Shown in pieces: positions 26,800 to 34,235 of a stretch of DNA of 64,000 bases. Source of the stretch: Mesorhizobium escarrei (lineage in GTDB: Bacteria > Pseudomonadota > Alphaproteobacteria > Rhizobiales > Rhizobiaceae). The DNA lies in the NCBI RefSeq assembly GCF_935825525.1, contig NZ_CAKXZT010000035.1:62001-126000 (forward strand). The letters are read 5' to 3'. Made by a program: the position numbers and the translations under genes. The first letter of the stretch is position 1. Each line of letters starts with the position of its first letter. The notes beneath the pieces were generated by a model that was given only the letters and a program-made list of their open reading frames with translations, ran no database searches and was not told the origin of the DNA.

Positions 26800-27233
26800 G
26801 TGTTGCCCACCGAAGTTGAGGATCTCGGAAAGACGGCGATCATATCGAGCTCAACGCGAGCGCCCTGGGTCGAGAGCTGGTTGATGCAGATTGTGGTGCT
26901 GGCGGGCTTCCAGTCCCCGAAATACTCCTTCAGAACCGCGACCATGCCGTCCTGATCACGGATATCCGTCAGGTACTTCGTTACTTTGACCACATCGCTC
27001 CACTGAAGCCCTTCGTGGCGCAAGATAGTTCCGATGGTCTCCATGGCGAGGCGCGTCTGATCGCGGATGTCGACAGGATGGTTGTGCTCATGCAACTCAT
27101 GAGGATGCTTGTGATAGAGTGGGGACGGCGTCGCGCCCGAGATGAAAAGAAGGTCACCGGGGCTCTCAACGCGTATCGCCGGAGCGTAAGGCATGTCGAC
27201 ATGCCGTTCAGGAATGGTCTGAACCTCAACCAC
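26796..27233 (-). CDS. Rid (RidA/YjgF) superfamily protein lacking the canonical arginine
   Basis: About 145 residues from a GTG at 27233 (an ATG at 27194 is an alternative). The trimer-forming Rid fold is seen in LLFISGATPSPLYH, RDQTRLAMETIGTILRHEGL and VVKVTKYLTDIRDQDGMVAV. In deaminating RidA proteins an arginine follows the P-x step before the last strands; here that segment reads KPASTTICINQ, so the catalytic arginine is absent. A histidine-rich loop (HKHPHELHEHNH) is inserted near residue 38-49. It is the first gene of the leftward operon, with operator copy 4 upstream. Confidence 0.75.
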   Translation of the reverse strand: MVEVQTIPERHVDMPYAPAIRVESPGDLLFISGATPSPLYHKHPHELHEHNHPVDIRDQTRLAMETIGTILRHEGLQWSDVVKVTKYLTDIRDQDGMVAVLKEYFGDWKPASTTICINQLSTQGARVELDMIAVFPRSSTSVGNT

Positions 27234-27365
27234 GTCCGCATTGGACGGCGAGGACCTGAAACCCGGCTGCCTTACCACGCGACACCTCCAAAAAATTCGC
27301 CCGCAATGCATAGCGAGCAATCCATCGAACCTGGCGATAGGTAAGCGCATTTGCGTACACGTTGT

Positions 27366-27384
27366 CAACCTGTATTAAAGGTGC
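27366..27384. promoter_or_regulatory. Palindromic operator copy 4
   Basis: CAACC-TGTATTAAA-GGTGC; the outer bases (TTGTCAACC / GGTGCCAAC) extend the partial symmetry. It lies about 130 bases upstream of the Rid gene, on the leftward side of the divergent promoter region. Confidence 0.5.
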
Positions 27385-27463
27385 CAACTTTATTGCCCGG
27401 GAAACGGATTCCGGGAAAAGTCTTACCATTCACGACGTGTGCAAAACCTCTTGCATAATTTTG

Positions 27464-27482
27464 ACACCCATTATACTGGTGC
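27464..27482. promoter_or_regulatory. Palindromic operator copy 5 over the dioxygenase promoter
   Basis: TTTGACACC-CATTATACT-GGTGCCAAA, with 8 of 9 outer pairs complementary. A TATACT that fits a -10 box lies in the spacer, 28 bases before the dioxygenase ATG, so binding would occlude the promoter. Confidence 0.65.
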
Positions 27483-27509
27483 CAAATGGAGCGTTAGGAG
27501 AACAGGCCA

Positions 27510-28400
27510 ATGATCATCGAGAGCGAGGAGAGCGTCACGGCTGCTGTGCTCGATGCCATGGCGTCAGCAAGCAGCCCACGTTTGGTGAACGTGATGTCGG
27601 CCCTGGTCCGACACCTTCACGCCTTCGCGCGTGAGGCCGCGCTTTCTGAAGATGAGTTTGAGATCGGTATCGACTTCCTCAATCGCATTGGTCAGGCAAC
27701 GAACGATCACCATAACGAAGGAATTCTCTTTTCCGACGCCATCGGCTTGTCCTCTCTCGTCTGTCTCTTGAACAACGGGCGTAGCGGGGCCACCGAAACC
27801 GCGGCAGCACTGCTTGGTCCATTCTGGCGAATGAATTCGCCAGAAACGCACAATGGCGGCAGTATCCTTCGTTCGGACACGCCTGGCCCAGCGCTGTTCG
27901 CAAACTGCTCCATTAGCGACCCCAAAGGGAATCCGCTCACCGGAGTCGAGGTCGATGTCTGGCAGGCTTCACCGGTCGGTCTCTATGAAAACCAGGATTC
28001 CACGCAGGCCGATATGAACCTGCGCGGCAAGTTCCGGACCGATGCCGGCGGACGCTTCTGGTTCCGTTCCGTCAAACCTGCGGGATATCCTGTTCCAACG
28101 TCCGGTCCGGTGGGCGACCTGCTGCGAGCGCAGAACCGTCACCCCTACAGGCCGGCGCATCTGCATTTCCTCGGTTTCAAGCCGGGATACAAGACACTCA
28201 TCACCCAGGTTTTCGTCGACGACGACACGCATCTGGAGAGCGACGTCGTGTTCGGGGTAACGCGCCACCTTATCGGCGATTACCGCAAAGGTGTAGGCGC
28301 TGCGCCCGACCCCGACGTAACAGGCGACTGGTATAGCCTCGACTATGCGTTCGTCATGGAACCCGGCGAAGCGAAGCTTCCTGTTCCGCCAATCAAATAG
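27510..28400 (+). CDS. Intradiol ring-cleavage dioxygenase (catechol/hydroxyquinol type)
   Basis: Fe(III) enzyme that opens a dihydroxylated aromatic ring between the hydroxyls. 296 residues with the N-terminal helical dimerisation domain (FEIGIDFLNRIGQATNDHHN) of catechol and hydroxyquinol 1,2-dioxygenases, then the catalytic beta-sandwich. The iron ligands are visible: tyrosine in DVWQASPVGLYENQ, tyrosine in AGYPVPTSGPVGDLL and the two histidines in HPYRPAHLHFL. LLGPFWRMNSPE is a family hallmark. First gene of the rightward operon. Hydroxyquinol versus catechol specificity cannot be settled by eye. Confidence 0.88.
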   Translation: MIIESEESVTAAVLDAMASASSPRLVNVMSALVRHLHAFAREAALSEDEFEIGIDFLNRIGQATNDHHNEGILFSDAIGLSSLVCLLNNGRSGATETAAALLGPFWRMNSPETHNGGSILRSDTPGPALFANCSISDPKGNPLTGVEVDVWQASPVGLYENQDSTQADMNLRGKFRTDAGGRFWFRSVKPAGYPVPTSGPVGDLLRAQNRHPYRPAHLHFLGFKPGYKTLITQVFVDDDTHLESDVVFGVTRHLIGDYRKGVGAAPDPDVTGDWYSLDYAFVMEPGEAKLPVPPIK

Positions 28401-28423
28401 TCTCGAATAAGGATCCGATCGCG

Positions 28424-29239
28424 ATGAATTCATTGACGAGCGAATGCTCCACACAGACCTCGAGAGACGTTCATCGAGCGCTTTTTCCCAAATCGTTGAC
28501 GGGCAAGATCGCACTCGTCATGGGAGGCGCGGGCACCATTGGGGCTGCGACAAGTCGGCTTTTTGTCCAGGCTGGTGCCAAAGCGATCGTGACGCATCTG
28601 GAAACCGAGCGGGACACCAAGGCTGCGCGAGATATCGTGGCAGCACTGGGCGACGCCCATTGCGATGCATTGCCCGCAGACATTGCCGACACCCGATCGC
28701 TGCTTAAGTTGAAGCAGGTGATCGAGCAGCGCTACGGAAGGCTCGATGTGCTTATCAATGCGGCCGGCTATACCGTGCCAGTTCCGCACGGTGATCTCGA
28801 TGCGCTGACCGATGACCTCATCGATCGCATGTTCACGGTCAACTGGCGAGGTCAGTTCGCGGCGATCAGGACGTTTGCTCCGCTGCTCAGGGCATCGGGC
28901 GATGGGCTGGTGGTTTCCCTGTCGTCCATTGCCGCGTTCACGGGCGTGGGATCATCAATAGCCTATTGCGCGGCCAAAGCTGGTATCGATGTGATGACAA
29001 AGGCGCTGGGCCGAGCGCTGGCCCCCCAGGTCCGGGTGCTCGCTGTTTCGCCGGGTGTGGTGGACACACAGTTCGTGCCGGGACGTGGCCAAGATTTTAA
29101 CGCTAAGGTTGCCGCCTCCACACCGCTCGGCAGAATTGCCGAAGCAGATGATATCGCGGCCGCGATCCTCGCTTGTGCAACCATGCTGACCTATTCGACC
29201 GGACACACGATCCAGGTCGATGGTGGCCGTGCATTGTAA
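28424..29239 (+). CDS. Short-chain dehydrogenase/reductase (SDR) C
   Basis: 271 residues. It has a 25-residue extra N-terminus before LTGKIALVMGGAGTIGAATS, an unusual MGGAGTIG cofactor loop, then NAAG, catalytic serine in SLSSIAAF and YCAAK. 23 bases after the dioxygenase gene. It probably oxidises or reduces a pathway intermediate. Confidence 0.85.
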   Translation: MNSLTSECSTQTSRDVHRALFPKSLTGKIALVMGGAGTIGAATSRLFVQAGAKAIVTHLETERDTKAARDIVAALGDAHCDALPADIADTRSLLKLKQVIEQRYGRLDVLINAAGYTVPVPHGDLDALTDDLIDRMFTVNWRGQFAAIRTFAPLLRASGDGLVVSLSSIAAFTGVGSSIAYCAAKAGIDVMTKALGRALAPQVRVLAVSPGVVDTQFVPGRGQDFNAKVAASTPLGRIAEADDIAAAILACATMLTYSTGHTIQVDGGRAL

Positions 29240-29252
29240 GGGTGTGTGTCGG

Positions 29253-30149
29253 ATGCGCTCTCCCCTCCCGAAGGTGTTTATCACATGTGCCGTGACGGGC
29301 AACCTCACATCCCCGTCGCAGACCCCCCATCTGCCCATAACGCCTGAGGAAATCGCCAACTCGAGTTTGGCTGCGGCAGATGCCGGTGCGGCCATCGTTC
29401 ACCTCCACGTGCGCGATCCGATTTCCGGGGCGCCTTCCATGGATATCGCGATTTACCGGGATGTCATCGACCGCATCCGATCCAGGAATTCACAGCTAAT
29501 CATCAACCTGACCACCGGCCCAGGCGGACGATTCGTACCTTGGGAATCAGATCCCAGGGTTGCCGGTCCCGGCACCACGCTGCTTATTCCGGAAAAGAGG
29601 GTGGAGCACATCGCAGCATTGAAGCCGGATATCTGCACACTCGATCTCAACACGATGAATTCTGCTGGCCAGGTCGTCATAAACACGCCAGCCAATGTCC
29701 GGCGCATGGCAGCAGTGATCAACGCGGCTGGCGTAAAGCCTGAACTGGAACTGTTCGATTCCGGCGACATTGCCCTGCTGCATGATTTGGTGAAGGACGG
29801 GACGCTCAGCGGGCCTTTGCTGACTTGTTTTGTCCTTGGTGTGCAGTACGGCTTCCAACCGAGCGCAGAAACTATTCTCTACGCGCGCAACCTCTTGCCT
29901 GAAACCGCCTGCTTTACCGCGATCGGCATTGGCAGGAGCGCCTTTCAGGCGGTCGCACTTTCCTACCTGACCGGGGGCAATATCCGCGTCGGTCTAGAGG
30001 ATTCTGTCTATCTCGAACGTGGCGTCCTGGCGCAGTCCAACGCAGCGATGGTCGCGAAGGCGCGGCGGATCGTCGAAGACTTGGGCGGCCAGGTCGCCTC
30101 GCCCACCGAGGCACGCGCGTTGACTGGCTTGTCGCCCTTGCCTGCCTGA
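29253..30149 (+). CDS. Beta-keto acid cleavage enzyme (BKACE, DUF849)
   Basis: Zn-dependent enzyme that cleaves a beta-keto acid with acetyl-CoA to give a CoA ester and acetoacetate. 298 residues from the ATG at 29253. Family motifs: VFITCAVTGN, IVHLHVRDPISG with the two zinc histidines, and LIINLTTGPGGRF. BKACE members act on different keto acids (KCE for 3-keto-5-aminohexanoate is one), so substrate is open; following ring cleavage, a 3-oxoadipate-like product is a reasonable guess, replacing the usual thiolase route. Confidence 0.85.
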   Translation: MRSPLPKVFITCAVTGNLTSPSQTPHLPITPEEIANSSLAAADAGAAIVHLHVRDPISGAPSMDIAIYRDVIDRIRSRNSQLIINLTTGPGGRFVPWESDPRVAGPGTTLLIPEKRVEHIAALKPDICTLDLNTMNSAGQVVINTPANVRRMAAVINAAGVKPELELFDSGDIALLHDLVKDGTLSGPLLTCFVLGVQYGFQPSAETILYARNLLPETACFTAIGIGRSAFQAVALSYLTGGNIRVGLEDSVYLERGVLAQSNAAMVAKARRIVEDLGGQVASPTEARALTGLSPLPA

Positions 30150-30200
30150 CCCCCAAATCCTTCGCTGCCATCCGATCCTTTTGATGCCATGGAGATGAAT

Positions 30201-31238
30201 ATGAAACCTGCTGGAAGCTGGCCAACGCAAGGGGTTGAGGCGCGGTCGCTGCGCATTGAGCGGAAAGTGTCAAACTATGCCGAAATCGCGCTTCCGGTTG
30301 CCAGCTGCAGACTGCGCGCGCCCAAGGACCACGAAGTTATCGTCGAGGTGCTAGCGGCTGCCGTCAATCCGTCAGATGCCAAGGCGGCGACCGGCCTCAT
30401 GCCATACGCAGTCTTCCCGCGCACGCCAGGTCGTGACTACGCTGGCAAGGTCATAGCCGGCCCAGAAGCGCTCGTCGGCCTCAAGGTGTTTGGTTCGTCT
30501 GGCGACCTTGGTATTCGCGTTGACGGCAGCCACTCGAGCCACCTTATTGTCGAGGCCGATGCCATCGTCCCTGTCCCTGAAGGATTGACCATGCAGGAAG
30601 CTGCCGGCATCGGCGTACCCTTCGTCACCGCTTGGGAGGGACTGTCCCGCGCGGGGCTTCCGGCATCGGCCGATACCGTTTTGATCCTGGGCATCAACGG
30701 CAAGGTCGGACAGGCTGCCGCACAGATCGCCTCGTGGCGCGGAGCTCGTGTCATCGGCGTTGTGCGGCGCGACGAGGGCTATGTGGGCCACTCCAACGGC
30801 CCGGTAGACATCATCAACGCCGCCCACGACAACGTGCCAGCGCGCGTTCGTGAGCTGACAGCAGGGACCGGAGCCAGCATCGTTTTCAACACAGTGGGCG
30901 ATCCCGCCTATGACATGGGCCAAGCGTCCATGGCCGCTGGCGCAAGGGCGATCTTCATAGCGGCCGTTGAGCGGCTTGTGACATTCGATATCTTGGCTTT
31001 CTACAAAGGCCGTCACACCTATGTCGGTATCGATACGATCGCCCTTGGATCGGTAGCGAGCGGGGCGATCCTAAGGCAACTCGTACATGGCTTTGCGACA
31101 AAGGCTCTCAGACCGTTTCCGATCCTGCCCCACGCGATGCACCCCCTTGACCGCGCTTATGACGCCTATCAGCTGGTCATGGGCTCATCTCGAGACCGCG
31201 TCATCCTCATGCCGCAGGGCTTCGATCCGTGCACATAA
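30201..31238 (+). CDS. MDR-superfamily oxidoreductase (quinone-reductase-like)
   Basis: 345 residues. GroES-like N-terminal domain (EVLAAAVNPSDAKAATGLMP) and Rossmann domain (VLILGINGKVGQAAAQIASW). No structural or catalytic zinc cysteines are seen, so it belongs with the quinone oxidoreductase/enoyl reductase branch. GGAG precedes the ATG at 30201 by five bases. Its end overlaps the cupin start by 10 bases. Confidence 0.8.
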   Translation: MKPAGSWPTQGVEARSLRIERKVSNYAEIALPVASCRLRAPKDHEVIVEVLAAAVNPSDAKAATGLMPYAVFPRTPGRDYAGKVIAGPEALVGLKVFGSSGDLGIRVDGSHSSHLIVEADAIVPVPEGLTMQEAAGIGVPFVTAWEGLSRAGLPASADTVLILGINGKVGQAAAQIASWRGARVIGVVRRDEGYVGHSNGPVDIINAAHDNVPARVRELTAGTGASIVFNTVGDPAYDMGQASMAAGARAIFIAAVERLVTFDILAFYKGRHTYVGIDTIALGSVASGAILRQLVHGFATKALRPFPILPHAMHPLDRAYDAYQLVMGSSRDRVILMPQGFDPCT

Positions 31239-31565
31239 CACGGTTCGAGGTGGCCCCAGTCTACCAAACAGCCGGCCACGACCATATGACGATGGTCAGG
31301 CTGCAGGGCCGCGAAGCGGGGCCCGCAGATCAACTGTGGCTCGGTGTGTCGACGATAAGGCCTGGCGGCGGCACTACGCTTGATGCGTCGCCTGCCGAAA
31401 AATTTTATGTCGTTCTGGCCGGACAAGTGTTGGTGTCCAACGGCACAGAGGAAGTGGTCGCCATGGGATTCATGCCGCTTTGCGCCTGGCGAGGCTAGGA
31501 AACTGCGCAACATCTCCGGCACCGACGCGTCCATTCTGTTGGCAACGCCGTTAGCCGGCCGCTAG
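31229..31565 (+). pseudogene. Cupin-domain protein, frameshifted
   Basis: The first frame (HITRFEVAPVYQTAGHDHMT ... SPAEKFYVVLAGQVLVSNGTE) is a small cupin. After EEVVAMG it reads unrelated residues and stops at 31498. One base later the frame continues sensibly as DSCRFAPGEARKLRNISGTD and ASILLATPLAGR to 31565. One base seems to have been lost near 31467. It is either a broken gene or a sequencing error; neighbours are intact. Confidence 0.7.
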
Positions 31566-31604
31566 CCAGGCGAAGCTCCTTAGAATTCTCACAGCGAGAC
31601 GCTT

Positions 31605-32141
31605 ATGCCAATCTATTCCCTCGATGGTATCCGGCCAAGAATAGCCAATGACAAACGTTTCTGGATTGCCCCGGATGCGGTGCTCATCGGCAATGTCACC
31701 GTGGGCGAGGATGTCACCATCTGGTTTGGCGCTGTGATCCGTGGCGACAATGATCCGATAATCATCGGCGATGGGACCAATATTCAGGACGGTGCCGTCC
31801 TTCACACTGACCCCGGATTTCCCCTGCACATCGGCAATAACGTGACGGTCGGCCATCGCGCGATCATCCATGGCTGCACGATTGAGGCCGGAAGCTTGAT
31901 CGGCATGGGAGCGACTGTTCTGAGCGGCGCCCACATTGGCGAGAATTGCCTGATTGGGGCCAACACACTCGTGAAGGCAGGCGCCGTGATCGCAGACTGT
32001 AGTCTGGTGGTGGGAAACCCCGGGCGCGTCGTAAGGGAGCTTGGATCCGACGAACTGACGAACATGAAAGGTGCTGCGGTTCGCTATGTCCGGAAGATAG
32101 GGACATACCGGGACACATTGCTCAAGCGGGATCGCCTTTGA
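31605..32141 (+). CDS. Gamma-carbonic-anhydrase-like hexapeptide-repeat protein
   Basis: 178 residues of left-handed beta-helix repeats (LIGNVTVGEDVTIWFGAVIR, then IIIGDGTNIQDGAVLH). The three gamma-CA metal histidines appear in AVLHTDPG and TVGHRAIIHGC. This is the YrdA/PaaY type; PaaY-like members hydrolyse CoA thioesters in aromatic degradation, which fits the neighbours. Confidence 0.85.
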   Translation: MPIYSLDGIRPRIANDKRFWIAPDAVLIGNVTVGEDVTIWFGAVIRGDNDPIIIGDGTNIQDGAVLHTDPGFPLHIGNNVTVGHRAIIHGCTIEAGSLIGMGATVLSGAHIGENCLIGANTLVKAGAVIADCSLVVGNPGRVVRELGSDELTNMKGAAVRYVRKIGTYRDTLLKRDRL

Positions 32142-32174
32142 AAGGCAAGAAGTGGCACTTGGCCATCATGCCCG

Positions 32175-32212
32175 CTTGATCAAACAACAAGATCATATTC
32201 AGAACTTGATCA
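32175..32212. promoter_or_regulatory. Repeated TTGATCA boxes upstream of SDR D
   Basis: CTTGATCA occurs at 32175-32182 and again at 32205-32212, 30 bases (three helical turns) apart, with a related GATCA between them. This 128-base gap in an otherwise tight operon may hold a separate promoter for SDR D. Confidence 0.3.
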
Positions 32213-32281
32213 GCCATTCTTGGCGCGGGTTTCAAGTGACATCTGCCAAAACCAATTCAGTCAGCTCGCATGGAGATCCAA

Positions 32282-33019
32282 ATGTCCCTTAAAGGAAAGC
32301 AAGCCTTTGTAACTGGTGCGAGCCGGGGTATCGGCGCTGCAATCGCGCGCCGGCTCTCGGCAGAGGGCGCCGACGTCACAATAACTTATGAGCGGTCGGC
32401 CGATGCTGCCAACAGGCTCGCAGACGAACTTCGAACATCTGGACGACGCGCCATTGCCATTCAGATGCAGGCATCTGATCCAACCTCAATCAAGAGCGCG
32501 GTGGATCGGGCGGCCAGGGAGTTGGGCGGTATCGGCATCCTCGTCAACAACGCCGGCATCTGGCGTGCCGGCCCATTTGAGCAAGTTTCGCTCAAAGATA
32601 TCGACGATACGCTCGCCGTCAACGTTCGGGCCGTCATGCTAGCCTCGCTTGCCGTGCTGCCTTATCTCTCTGATGGAGGCCGGATCATCTCTATCGGAAG
32701 CAACCTCGCTGAGCGCGTACCTGACATTGGGACCGCGCTTTATTCCGCAAGCAAAGCCGCATTGGTCGGTTTTACTAAGGGGCTGGCACGCGATCTGGGG
32801 CCACGCGGCATCACTGTGAATATTATCCATCCCGGCTCAACCGATACGGATATGAACCCCGCAGATGGTCCCTACGCCGAGCACCAACGCCAGCGTATGG
32901 CAATAAAACAATATGGACGACCCGACCATGTAGCGGCGCTGGTCGCCTTTGTCGCCAGCCCCGAAGCTCGATCGATCAATGGTGCCGGCCTCACCATCGA
33001 CGGTGGCGCCAATGCATGA
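32282..33019 (+). CDS. Short-chain dehydrogenase/reductase (SDR) D
   Basis: 245 residues: TGASRGIGAAIA, NNAG, SIGSNLAERV and YSASK motifs of a 3-oxoacyl-ACP-reductase-like SDR. ATG at 32282 is preceded by GGAG. Last intact gene of the rightward operon. Confidence 0.87.
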   Translation: MSLKGKQAFVTGASRGIGAAIARRLSAEGADVTITYERSADAANRLADELRTSGRRAIAIQMQASDPTSIKSAVDRAARELGGIGILVNNAGIWRAGPFEQVSLKDIDDTLAVNVRAVMLASLAVLPYLSDGGRIISIGSNLAERVPDIGTALYSASKAALVGFTKGLARDLGPRGITVNIIHPGSTDTDMNPADGPYAEHQRQRMAIKQYGRPDHVAALVAFVASPEARSINGAGLTIDGGANA

Positions 33020-33164
33020 GAAGGTTGACCACGACCAGCACCGACAGAACTTCCCATCGAGTTGCTATGGTGCCCACGCATCGGCGGATGCGCTGACCAT
33101 CGCCGCTACTTTCATCAAAGCCGCTGAAGTGCGCTACGACACTTGGGTGCATCGTCCCTATTGA
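33012..33164 (+). CDS. Possible 50-residue ORF after SDR D
   Basis: An ATG overlaps the SDR D stop; the frame (MHEKVDHDQHRQNFPSSCYG ... ADALTIAATFIKAAEVRYDT) has no known relatives. It may be chance. The rest of 33165-33341 shows nothing recognisable. Confidence 0.25.
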   Translation: MHEKVDHDQHRQNFPSSCYGAHASADALTIAATFIKAAEVRYDTWVHRPY

Positions 33165-33341
33165 TCACATGGTGAAACCGGGAGCTCTACGTCGCAGCAG
33201 TGGGCAGCAGTCGTAAGCAGGACACCACGCCGTCCGCGATCGCAGCGATCACGCCCGAAAGTCGCCGGGCCGGAAGTCCACAGGTCGCCGTTCCAACATC
33301 CAGCTTTTGCCGCATGTTTGCTTGTCCTCTCAGGAGATCTC

Positions 33342-33576
33342 GTGTCGACCCCCGCCTATCTCACGCTAGAAGAAGTCGCCGCCCGCTACCGTGGCCAAGT
33401 CAGCGAAGGTACACTGCGGAACTGGAGAACGATGCGCATCGGTCCATCCTACATCAAGATCGGCAAAGCGGTCCTCTATCCCGTTCAGCGAGCTCGATCG
33501 TTGGGACAAATCAAATCTGGTGGTTTGCAGACCCTCTCGATCCTTGTCGCTGGAGGAATGTGTTCCGGCATGTTGA
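33342..33576 (+). pseudogene. Second AlpA/excisionase-like gene, frameshifted
   Basis: GTG start preceded by AGGAG. Reads STPAYLTLEEVAARYRGQVS, then EGTLRNWRTMRIGPSYIKIG and KAVLYPV, clearly paralogous to the protein at 17782. Then the frame goes wrong; with one base removed near 33487 it continues SELDRWDKSNLVVCRP and ends at 33576. The helix-turn-helix part is intact, so a truncated but working DNA-binding protein is possible. 33577-33805 has no gene and leads to the right island end. Confidence 0.65.
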
Positions 33577-33806
33577 ACCGAGTCATTGCGACTGGCTTTC
33601 AATGTTCGCACGATAAGATATATTCCGATTCACGATTCGGAATCCGTGATCAGGCGGGACAATCGAGTATCATGAAAATTCTTCCATGATCGTTTGGTAT
33701 TTATCCTTGAAGGTCACGCGGCACATATACCAGTTAGCGACCCCAGTTGATTTTAAAACTTTGCCAAACTATTGAAACAAAACAAGATTATTCTACGGTA
33801 TGTTGA

Positions 33807-33819
33807 CGCATAATCATCC
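33807..33819 (+). repeat. attR core, 13-bp direct repeat
   Basis: CGCATAATCATCC, 12 of 13 identical to the left copy. Everything to its right is radC. Confidence 0.75.
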
Positions 33820-33967
33820 GTCAGGCGACCCGACGCCGTCGCGCGCCGACATCGAGATGACCAAGCTGGTCATCGAGACGGCCAAACCGCTCGGCATCGC
33901 CGTCCACGATCACATCATCATCGGCAAGAAGGGTCATGCCAGCATGAAGGGCCTGCTGCTGATCTGA
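33809..33967 (+). pseudogene. radC: radC, 3' part
   Basis: Reads [20 protein letters not shown] and ends [14 protein letters not shown] plus TGA: the JAB-domain metal motif and C-terminus of RadC. It has no start of its own and is separated from its 5' part by the island. Confidence 0.93.
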
Positions 33968-34235
33968 CGCCCTGCTTGAACATGCGTCGGCCGCAACGAA
34001 AAAGGGCGCACAGGGGCGGCGTTTCGCGATTCGGCAGAAAGCCGTGTTGTTCGGTGCCCTAGCAGGTTTTTTCTTCGCCGCAGCCTTCTTCTTCTTGGGT
34101 TCTTCCACATCACCGCCCTTGCGTTTTCGGCTGACGGGAAGACCGCACTAGAATTTCGACCGGAAATCGAGCTATGATGCATTTGGCATTTCCTGGGACG
34201 GCTTCGCGCCCTTGGAATGCCGGGAGGAACGGGAT

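Larger units (their letters stand above)
7904..33819. mobile_element. Genomic island of about 25.9 kb integrated in radC
   Basis: The two halves of radC are separated by this segment. Both junctions carry the same 13-bp radC sequence with one difference (CGCATAACCATCC on the left, CGCATAATCATCC on the right), as expected of attL and attR made by a tyrosine recombinase. The left end has a tyrosine integrase gene 200 bases inside; AlpA-like excisionase genes lie at 17782 and near the right end at 33342. No conjugation or phage structural genes were recognised, so it is a non-conjugative or degraded integrative element. The integrase has an internal stop, suggesting it is now immobile without outside help. 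RadC as an integration target is established for Tn554 in staphylococci, which is a different element. Confidence 0.85.

Noticed and set aside
27226..27429. 67-codon minus-strand frame across the divergent promoter
   Set aside because: Would place coding sequence over an operator and promoter; the Rid start at 27233 is better supported.
7904..33819. Prophage
   Set aside because: No capsid, tail, terminase, lysis or phage replication genes; content is recombinases, cargo and catabolism.
34063..34150. Minus-strand stretch reading EEPKKKKAAAKKKPAR next to radC, like the tail of trigger factor
   Set aside because: A TAG precedes it within 20 codons and no upstream body exists; at most a remnant of a Lys/Ala-rich tail, too short to call.
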